DNA of 7,477 nucleotides. Source: Desulfocapsa sp. (lineage in GTDB: Bacteria > Desulfobacterota > Desulfobulbia > Desulfobulbales > Desulfocapsaceae). The stretch is taken from NCBI GenBank assembly GCA_029934815.1, contig JAOZLM010000105.1, forward strand, positions 1 through 7,477. Reading direction: 5' to 3'. The stretch's first letter is position 1. Every line of letters starts with the position of its first letter. Of this stretch, positions 1-5,437 are shown piece after piece. The notes under the pieces are model-generated. The model ran no database searches. It was given only the letters and a program-made list of their open reading frames with translations, and had not been told where the DNA came from. The position numbers and the translations under genes were made by a program.

Positions 1-14
1 GGAGCATCATTATA

Positions 15-968
15 ATGTTGAAGAAAAAAGAAATCAAAGCGAATGGCAGTTGCAGAGTGAGGCACTTGTGTCATGTGCTGCCGCTGCTTTTTCTACTGCT
101 GTCGGTTTCGGTCTGTTGGGCCGAGCAGAACCTTCTGTCGGATACCGGTCAGAGAAAATGTTACGATATGGGCGGGAATGAAATTTGCTGTCCAACAAGA
201 GGAAATCCACTTTACGGACAGGATGCGCAGTATCAGGGAGTGTCACCTGCCTTGCAGGATAATGGAGATCAAACAGTAACTGACCAGAATACTGGCCTGA
301 CCTGGCTTAAATCTGAAGCAGATGTACAGCATACATGGGAGAATGCAATTTCTTATTGTAATGAACTTGACTTTGCAGGAGAAAGTGACTGGCGTTTACC
401 CGGAAAAATCGAGCTGGAATCCATTGTTAACTACAGTAGTTCGTATCCGGCCGCTGATCAGGTTTTTAGTTGTGAGAGTTCGTTTTACTGGTCGGCAACC
501 TCTCACAAGCCCAATCCGCCATATGCATGGGGTGTTTTTTGTGCAGATGGGGCTGATCACTGGCTTCATAAAAGCAACCAGTATTATATTCGTTGTGTTC
601 GCAGTGGAAATAAAACAGTTCTTAAGTCGGACACAGGGCTTGAATGGCAGGAAAATGACAAGGATCAGCTCCATACCTGGGAGAGTGCTCTTGCTTACTG
701 TGAAACGTTGTCCCTTGATGCCAAGGAAGACTGGCGATTGCCCAATATCCGGGAGCTGAAATCTCTTGTCGATTACGACAGATATTATCCTGCCATTGAT
801 CCTGCCATTCCCTGTCGGTCATCAATTTACTGGTCATCTACCACCGTTGTCAGTGATACGCAACCAGGTGCATGGGCAACGTTTTTTGGAAATGGTGACG
901 ATATCTGGAAAGCAAAGGCAGACAGTCACCATGTTCGTTGCGTTCGTAGCACAAAACAAGAGCAGTAA
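15..968 (+). CDS. Secreted tandem DUF1566 (Lcl C-terminal) domain protein
   Basis: 317-residue exported protein of unknown function. The N-terminus looks like a Sec signal peptide: basic residues (K3-K5, R14, R16), a hydrophobic core at about 20-33, and a likely cleavage site after CWA (residue 36); there is no proper lipobox around C34. Residues 45-75 carry a cysteine-containing linker (KCYD, EICCP, YGQDAQY) that I associate with DUF1566 proteins of Desulfobacterota. Two homologous units follow, about 93-197 and 206-311. Each shows TGLxW, TWExAxxYC, DWRLP, a following ExxSxVxY, YP, SxxYWSxT and a closing RCVRS. The DUF1566/Lcl fold is related to C-type-lectin-like and formylglycine-enzyme-like folds, so surface binding is a reasonable guess, but no ligand can be named. 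A GGAG at 1-4 lies 10 bases before the ATG, supporting this start. It converges with the next gene, and nothing links it functionally to the metabolic cluster. Confidence 0.85.
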   Translation: MLKKKEIKANGSCRVRHLCHVLPLLFLLLSVSVCWAEQNLLSDTGQRKCYDMGGNEICCPTRGNPLYGQDAQYQGVSPALQDNGDQTVTDQNTGLTWLKSEADVQHTWENAISYCNELDFAGESDWRLPGKIELESIVNYSSSYPAADQVFSCESSFYWSATSHKPNPPYAWGVFCADGADHWLHKSNQYYIRCVRSGNKTVLKSDTGLEWQENDKDQLHTWESALAYCETLSLDAKEDWRLPNIRELKSLVDYDRYYPAIDPAIPCRSSIYWSSTTVVSDTQPGAWATFFGNGDDIWKAKADSHHVRCVRSTKQEQ

Positions 969-1064
969 TTGACCAGTAGGAAGTGACCTGATACGTGTTG
1001 TGGTTTAGTAGTCCAAGTTGCCTAATAGTAAAGCGATTTTTCACCTAAACTACGGGCACTCTTT

Positions 1065-1352
1065 TTACTCAGGAAGCGTAAAATCAACTCCCGCAAACTG
1101 CACATTTTCTGCAACAGGATTCATCGGTGCAACAGCGTGTACACCACCACATTCCGGACATTTTCCGACATAGGTCTCAAGGGTAAAAGCTGCATTGCAA
1201 CCCTGACATGTAAGGTCGATTGCTCCCTGTGAAATAGGTTGATCACGCACTGTGCCGCCATGGGCATTCCAGACGAATTCAACCAGCTCTTTGCCTTTTG
1301 AAAAAGGACCACCTGCAACACCATCTGCATTTCCACATCCACATTCTGCCAT
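1065..1352 (-). CDS. Small cysteine-rich zinc-ribbon protein, family unrecognised
   Basis: 95-residue, probably cytoplasmic protein with no signal peptide or membrane segment. It has six cysteines: a CxC near the N-terminus (C4, C6, within AECGCG) and two CxxC knuckles (C49/C52 and C65/C68, the latter in KCPECGG) separated by 12 residues. That spacing is typical of a zinc ribbon and resembles the metal-binding part of HypA-type nickel chaperones, but the HypA N-terminal MHE motif is absent. The middle (VEFVWNAHGGTVRDQPISQGAIDLTCQ, read here as residues 24-50) and the C-terminal segment look well structured rather than random. The start is well supported: AAGAGGAG at 1360-1367 lies 7 bases before the ATG. 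The gene stands alone, downstream of the NYN gene on the same strand after a 316-base gap and convergent with the DUF1566 gene. I can assign metal binding by motif only; no reaction or partner is evident. Confidence 0.8.
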   Translation of the reverse strand: MAECGCGNADGVAGGPFSKGKELVEFVWNAHGGTVRDQPISQGAIDLTCQGCNAAFTLETYVGKCPECGGVHAVAPMNPVAENVQFAGVDFTLPE

Positions 1353-1375
1353 GAGAGTTCTCCTCTTAATTGATA

Positions 1376-1392
1376 ATCACTTAATTTGTGAT
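1376..1392. promoter_or_regulatory. Inverted repeat upstream of the zinc-ribbon gene, possible operator
   Basis: ATCAC and GTGAT form a perfect 5-base inverted repeat around a 7-base AT-rich spacer. It sits 24-40 bases upstream of the zinc-ribbon gene start and just before its Shine-Dalgarno sequence. The position would suit a repressor site or a small 5'-leader hairpin. The arms are in the opposite orientation to a CRP-type TGTGA/TCACA site, and the repeat is short enough to be chance, so the call is tentative. Confidence 0.2.
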
Positions 1393-1461
1393 ACTATTTG
1401 TGCCATTCTCTAATGGAGGAGCATACAATATTTGAGATGGGAGGAACATGACATAGGTCAA

Positions 1462-1584
1462 TTATCTGTTTATAACGAACATTTTACCATCATCAGGGAT
1501 AATAGTTTTCTCCAGCAGCTTGTTTTTTTCAAGCTCTGCACGGAGCAACTCTCTCGTTATCAGACAGTGAGTGAGTGCTTCCAT
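1462..1584 (-). CDS. Possible small ORF of 40 residues, uncertain
   Basis: A short reading frame starts at an ATG (1582-1584) and ends at TAA (1462-1464). Its product has a charged, helix-prone middle (ELLRAELEKNKLLEK) and a C-terminus ending GKMFVINR. The frame stays open upstream to a TGA at 1651-1653, giving up to 62 codons, with a possible TTG start at 1618-1620. No good ribosome binding site precedes the ATG; a weak AAGG lies about 13 bases away. It could be a small protein, the tail of a decayed gene, or a chance frame. A different - strand frame, 1529-1654, overlaps it and has an AAGGGG six bases before its ATG but a less protein-like sequence. I recognise neither product. Confidence 0.22.
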   Translation of the reverse strand: MEALTHCLITRELLRAELEKNKLLEKTIIPDDGKMFVINR

Positions 1585-1668
1585 GTGATTGGCAAAAACC
1601 TTGGCGGGTAGCGGGAACAAGCGGATTCCATTGAAGCTTATGGCGAATGTTCATTTTTGACCCCTTAT

Positions 1669-2442
1669 TTACGGCTGAATTTCATCGATGGAACGAATTT
1701 CCCTGGCCTCTGTTTTGTTTTTATTTTCCTGATTTGCAACAATTTTAAATTCGAAAATATTGTTTGAGTCCAGGAAAAGAGAATCTGAAGTCACATTGGA
1801 TTGGGAGCAGTGAAAAAAGACACTATCTGCTTCCAGGCCCTTTTCGGTTATGGAATAATAGCGCATAAAACCAAATCCACGATCACTGTTGTAATTGATG
1901 GGGAATCCCCTGTGCCAGCCGCCGGCATCATTTTGGATAGGGAGAAGGCCGGGGATCAGAAATCCAGAGAGGAAGCTGTCCGCCTCTTCTTTAAGTTCAC
2001 CGCTTACATTGTTAAAGGCAATAACCTCCACTCGGCAACCCATGTTTTGCAGTGCTTGCACCAGACGGATAAAATCACCATCTCCTGTGAGCAGGATTAC
2101 TTTGTCAAGGTTTCTGGCCTGGAGTAATGCGTCAATGGCCAGATCCATATCTGCATTGGCCTTGGTGGTGAGAATCCCTTCGTCATCCACAAAATGTTTG
2201 ACGAATTTTTTGATTACCTTAAATCCGCATTGGCGCAGAATATTGTGATAACGGTAGAGTTTGTGACGATATTCACGATCTTCTTTGGTTCGTTCACCGT
2301 TCTCAGCAAGATAGCAGTTGGCTCGCAAAAGGGTCGAATTGCCAAGGTTGGCGAGATCCACAAGGATGTCGTAACGCATTCCGTATCCACCGCAGAGGCG
2401 GATATTTTCAGCATCGACGTATATTCCGGTTTTTAGTGTCAT
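1669..2442 (-). CDS. NYN (LabA/DUF88-like, PIN-fold) protein with C-terminal cold-shock-like region
   Basis: 257-residue predicted cytoplasmic RNA-processing protein. Residues 1-165 match the NYN domain, a PIN-like metal-dependent nuclease fold. The acidic set is present: YVDAEN (D10, N13), ADMDLAID (D98, D100, D104) and TGDGDF (D121, D123). The glycine-rich stretch and hydrophobic strands (VILLTG, VEVIAF) are also as expected. Residues about 176-249 look like a divergent cold-shock/OB domain: RGFGFM (188-193) resembles RNP1, VFFHCS (208-213) resembles RNP2 (usually VFVH.S), followed by FEFKI and a terminal AREI. Many LabA relatives instead carry an OST-HTH/LOTUS domain. The architecture suggests a nuclease targeted to RNA; the substrate is unknown. 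A GAGAG at 2452-2456 lies 9 bases before the ATG. It begins 71 bases after zwf with no visible terminator, so it may be cotranscribed. The NYN call is firm; the cold-shock call is moderate. Confidence 0.85.
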   Translation of the reverse strand: MTLKTGIYVDAENIRLCGGYGMRYDILVDLANLGNSTLLRANCYLAENGERTKEDREYRHKLYRYHNILRQCGFKVIKKFVKHFVDDEGILTTKANADMDLAIDALLQARNLDKVILLTGDGDFIRLVQALQNMGCRVEVIAFNNVSGELKEEADSFLSGFLIPGLLPIQNDAGGWHRGFPINYNSDRGFGFMRYYSITEKGLEADSVFFHCSQSNVTSDSLFLDSNNIFEFKIVANQENKNKTEAREIRSIDEIQP

Positions 2443-2513
2443 GTATAAAATCTCTCATTTTTGATGGCTAAGTAGATAAGCGTAGACTTCGAAAAACTTC
2501 ATATTCGACGCCA

Positions 2514-3977
2514 TTACTCTTCCCATTCTCTTCCGTCCCTTGCCAGTAATGCTACAGACGCTACTGGTCCTAAAGATCCGGCAGGGTATTGTTTAGGTGG
2601 TTCGTTACAGCTTTGCCAGGCATCAAGGATGCTGTCGATCCAGCTCCAGGAACGTTCCACCTCATCACGGCGGATAAAGAGCGATTGATTACCAAGCATG
2701 GTTTCTAAGATTAGTCGTTCGTAAGCGTTGGCAACATGACCATCCCGGAAAGCATCTGAAAAGGAGAGATCAAGTAAGGTTTTTTGCAGTTTAATTCCTT
2801 TACCAATTCCCGGAACTTTATTCAGCATCTCAATTTCAACACCTTCATCGGGTTGCAGGCGGATAACCAGTTTGTTTTGCGGCAGGTTGCGATAACTGTC
2901 TTTGAAAATATTGTGGGGCAGTTGTTTGAAATAGATCACCACTTCAGAACGCTTGGTAGTCATGCGTTTTCCGGTACGCAGATAGAATGGAACTCCTGCC
3001 CAGCGCCAGTTATCAATATCCACTTTGAGGGCAACAAAACTCTCTGTGGTTGATGTGGGATTGCCGTCCTCTTCTTCTGTATATCCAGGAACCGGACTGC
3101 CTTTGATAAATCCGGCCGCATACTGGCCGCGGACCGTGACCTGATCTGCATTTTCCCGGGTAATTGGTCGCAGTGCTTTTAAGACTTTCAATTTTTCATT
3201 ACGGATGGAATCTCCATCCATATTTACAGGAGGTTCCATGGCAACCAGAGTGAGGATTTGCATAAGGTGGTTTTGCACCATATCCCGCAGTTGGCCGGAT
3301 CCGTCAAAATATCCCCACCGCCCTTCAATGCCTACTTCTTCTGCCACCGTGATCTGTACATGGTCGATGGTGTTGTGATCCCAGTTGGTGGTAAAAATGG
3401 AGTTGGCAAAACGGAGCGCCAGGAGATTCATTACTGTTTCTTTACCAAGATAGTGGTCGATGCGATAGATCTGTTCCTCGGTAAAAACAGCAGAGACAGT
3501 ATCGTTAATTTGCTGTGAAGATGCCAGATCATGACCAATGGGCTTTTCAAGAACCACCCGGGTGTTTTTGCCGGTGAGTCCTGCGTGATTCAGTCCTTTA
3601 CAGATATCATCAAAGAGGAAAGGGGCAACGGAAAAATAATTTACAAGATTTCTGTTTTCCTGATCTGTCACCTCTGCCAGATTCGTATATTCTTCCGGTT
3701 TATCAATGTTAATCAGCACATAAAAAAGACGTTTCAGAAGCCTTTCCTTTACTTCAGGTTCCGGTTCATTTTTGCAAAATTTTTGCAGGGCAGCATCCAT
3801 CTGTTCAATAAAATCAGCTTGCGTTATATCATGTCGTGCGACGCCGATAATACGGGTTTCAGGATGTAGATGGCCGGCTTTATCAAGCTCGTAGAGCGAC
3901 GGGATCAGCTTTCGTCGTGATAAATCACCAAGGACACCAAAAATGGTAAAATCGCAGGGAAGATTATTTTGAGGCAT
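2514..3977 (-). CDS. zwf: Glucose-6-phosphate 1-dehydrogenase
   Basis: 487 residues, a full-length cytoplasmic enzyme oxidising glucose 6-phosphate to 6-phosphogluconolactone with NADP+, the entry step of the oxidative pentose phosphate and Entner-Doudoroff routes. The Rossmann nucleotide motif is at 14-23 (GVLGDLSRRK). EKP is at 144-146. The active-site signature RIDHYLGKE is at 172-180; D174 and H175 correspond to the family's catalytic pair, and H237 in RDMVQNHLMQ to the catalytic base. The C-terminal domain keeps YLRTGKR, LQPDEG and YPAGSLGPVASVALLARDGR. Length and long conserved blocks resemble the E. coli enzyme as I recall it. It starts 8 bases after the pyk stop; its Shine-Dalgarno AGGAA (3983-3987) overlaps that stop codon, supporting the start and coupled translation. 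No 6-phosphogluconolactonase or 6-phosphogluconate dehydrogenase gene is in the window, so the downstream route cannot be judged here. Confidence 0.97.
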   Translation of the reverse strand: MPQNNLPCDFTIFGVLGDLSRRKLIPSLYELDKAGHLHPETRIIGVARHDITQADFIEQMDAALQKFCKNEPEPEVKERLLKRLFYVLINIDKPEEYTNLAEVTDQENRNLVNYFSVAPFLFDDICKGLNHAGLTGKNTRVVLEKPIGHDLASSQQINDTVSAVFTEEQIYRIDHYLGKETVMNLLALRFANSIFTTNWDHNTIDHVQITVAEEVGIEGRWGYFDGSGQLRDMVQNHLMQILTLVAMEPPVNMDGDSIRNEKLKVLKALRPITRENADQVTVRGQYAAGFIKGSPVPGYTEEEDGNPTSTTESFVALKVDIDNWRWAGVPFYLRTGKRMTTKRSEVVIYFKQLPHNIFKDSYRNLPQNKLVIRLQPDEGVEIEMLNKVPGIGKGIKLQKTLLDLSFSDAFRDGHVANAYERLILETMLGNQSLFIRRDEVERSWSWIDSILDAWQSCNEPPKQYPAGSLGPVASVALLARDGREWEE

Positions 3978-3985
3978 ATGAGTTC

Positions 3986-5425
3986 CTATTGCTTAAGAGA
4001 GATAATCTCGATCTTATTATTTGCATGCGGATGGTCTGGGGACGGTCCTTCCGTTTGCAGTATGCATTTTCCGTTTAAGCCGTGATCCGCAATGAGTTTT
4101 TGAGCATATTCTGTCCATTCTTTAGGATGCGTTGCCTCTTCTATGGGCTGGATACCATAGGAAAACTGTAGTTCCTGACAGGTTTTATGGCTGGAGCTGA
4201 TTGCAAATACCCAGACTGGCAAGCGAAAACGTGTAACGGAGCGAGGCGTATAGCCACTAGCAGTGGGAGTAAAAACGGCTGCCGGATCGTCTATTCGCTC
4301 CAGAAGATTCTCAATGGAGATCGCTATAGAATCAACGGTGCTTCGTTTGTACGTAGTGTTAGCACTTTGAGGAAGTATGGTGGACTCAGCGTGGCGTTGC
4401 ATACGTGCAGGCTCTATAGATTTGGCAATTTTAACCAGCATTTCCACAGATTCAATTGGATAATCGCCCATGGCCGATTCTTCAGAAAGCATAACTGCAT
4501 CTGTTCCGTCAAGGATGGCATTGGCCACATCTGTTGATTCGGCGCGGGTTGGCCGACGATTACGGGTCATGGATTCCAGCATTTGGGTGGCAGTGATTAC
4601 CGGTTTTGCAAAGAGATTGGCGCGGGCGGTGATAAATTTTTGGATAACGGCAATTTGCTCAATGGGGACTTCAACGCCGAGATCGCCTCGTGCCACCATG
4701 ATACCGTCGGTAACTGCAAGAATATCGTCAATTCGTTCCTGAATGGAGGCTCGTTCAATTTTAGCGATAATAAAGGGGTCGTATCCCATTTCTGCGGCAG
4801 CATTTCGTACGTCTTCCACATCTTGGGCAGAGTTTACAAAAGATTGGCTGATGGCATCTACGCCCTGTTCCAGTGCAAACTGCATACATTCGCGGTCACG
4901 TGGAGTGAAAGCACTGGTGCCAAGGTCAATTCCCGGGATATTTAATCCTTTGCGGGAGCGTAATTCTCCACCCATAATAACGGTGCAGCGGATATCTGTG
5001 GTAGTTGCATCTACTACACTTAGCTGAATCAGGCCGTCATTAAGAAAGAGCGTGTCGCCGGGTTTAACCACTTGCGGCAGCTTCATCATAGTGATGGAAA
5101 CCTGTTCAACGGTACCGGAAATCTGGTCTGTTGTCAGGGTAAACGTGGCATCTTTTTCCAGGAGAACCGGTTCCTCTTCGAAATTTCCGATACGCATTTT
5201 CGGCCCGGGCAGGTCGGCCATAATAGCCACCCGCCGGCCTGTTTTTTGAGAGGCAGCTCGTATCTTTTCTATAACTGCTTTGTGGCCGGCAAAATCACCA
5301 TGGGAAAAATTGAGGCGGGCTACATTCATACCGGCCAGCAGCATTTTCTCGATCATGGCCGGCGTATTAGAGGCGGGGCCGATGGTGCAGACCAGTTTTG
5401 TTTTATTTCCTGCTAAAAATTGCAT
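3986..5425 (-). CDS. pyk: Pyruvate kinase
   Basis: 479 residues, complete. It converts phosphoenolpyruvate and ADP to pyruvate and ATP, the last step of glycolysis, in the cytoplasm. The TIM-barrel and inserted B domain are recognisable. TKLVCTIGPAS is near the N-terminus and ARLNFSHG at 36-43 (R37 binds substrate). ADLPGPKMRIG is at 70-80, the B domain at about 80-170 and KGLNIPG at 159-165. The catalytic signature FIIAKIERAS is at 218-227 (K222 and E224), RGDLGVEVP at 246-254, and ITATQMLESM with RRPTRAES at 277-297. The usual SGETA is SEESA here (314-318), which I believe occurs in some subfamilies. Residues 360-479 form the C-terminal regulatory domain. The gene starts 12 bases after pta; AGGA at 5433-5436, 7 bases before the ATG, supports this start. 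It belongs to the pta-pyk-zwf operon. Confidence 0.97.
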   Translation of the reverse strand: MQFLAGNKTKLVCTIGPASNTPAMIEKMLLAGMNVARLNFSHGDFAGHKAVIEKIRAASQKTGRRVAIMADLPGPKMRIGNFEEEPVLLEKDATFTLTTDQISGTVEQVSITMMKLPQVVKPGDTLFLNDGLIQLSVVDATTTDIRCTVIMGGELRSRKGLNIPGIDLGTSAFTPRDRECMQFALEQGVDAISQSFVNSAQDVEDVRNAAAEMGYDPFIIAKIERASIQERIDDILAVTDGIMVARGDLGVEVPIEQIAVIQKFITARANLFAKPVITATQMLESMTRNRRPTRAESTDVANAILDGTDAVMLSEESAMGDYPIESVEMLVKIAKSIEPARMQRHAESTILPQSANTTYKRSTVDSIAISIENLLERIDDPAAVFTPTASGYTPRSVTRFRLPVWVFAISSSHKTCQELQFSYGIQPIEEATHPKEWTEYAQKLIADHGLNGKCILQTEGPSPDHPHANNKIEIISLKQ

Positions 5426-5437
5426 TATATTGTCCTG

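Larger units (their letters stand above)
1353..1668. other. 316-base intergenic region without a secure gene
   Basis: This gap lies between the NYN gene stop and the zinc-ribbon gene start, both on the - strand. The part nearest the zinc-ribbon gene holds its ribosome binding site (1360-1367), an inverted repeat (1376-1392), and two 10-base direct repeats with one mismatch, GGAGGAGCAT at 1415-1424 and GGAGGAACAT at 1440-1449. Repeats of that size are expected by chance in a region this long. The half nearest the NYN gene carries two overlapping short - strand reading frames, 1529-1654 (41 residues) and 1462-1584 (40 residues, open back to 1650). A 6-base hairpin (AGCTTG/CAAGCT around a T7 loop) lies near 1518-1537. 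I see no convincing terminator, no recognisable sigma-70 or sigma-54 promoter and no RNA gene. Confidence 0.6.

Noticed and set aside
15..968. DUF1566 protein as the variable protein of a diversity-generating retroelement
   Set aside because: No reverse transcriptase, template repeat or accessory gene is in the window, and the C-terminal unit does not show an obvious adenine-driven variable stretch.
1000..1053. Possible terminator between the convergent DUF1566 and zinc-ribbon genes
   Set aside because: A 9-base stem (GTGGTTTAG with CTAAACTAC, one G-U pair) exists on the + strand, but the loop is 36 bases and the T-run starts only about 8 bases after the stem, so it is not a credible intrinsic terminator.
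1065..1352. Zinc-ribbon gene as hypA/hybF
   Set aside because: Only the CxxC-x12-CxxC part is similar; the N-terminal nickel-binding MHE motif is missing and no hydrogenase genes are nearby.
1376..1410. Sigma-54 promoter suggested by TGGCAC on the - strand upstream of the zinc-ribbon gene
   Set aside because: The required GC of the -12 element is not found at the proper spacing after the GG of TGGCAC.
2443..2513. Terminator between zwf and the NYN gene
   Set aside because: Only 4-base complementary arms (CGAA/TTCG, AAGT/ACTT) were found, with no stable stem followed by a T-run on the - strand.
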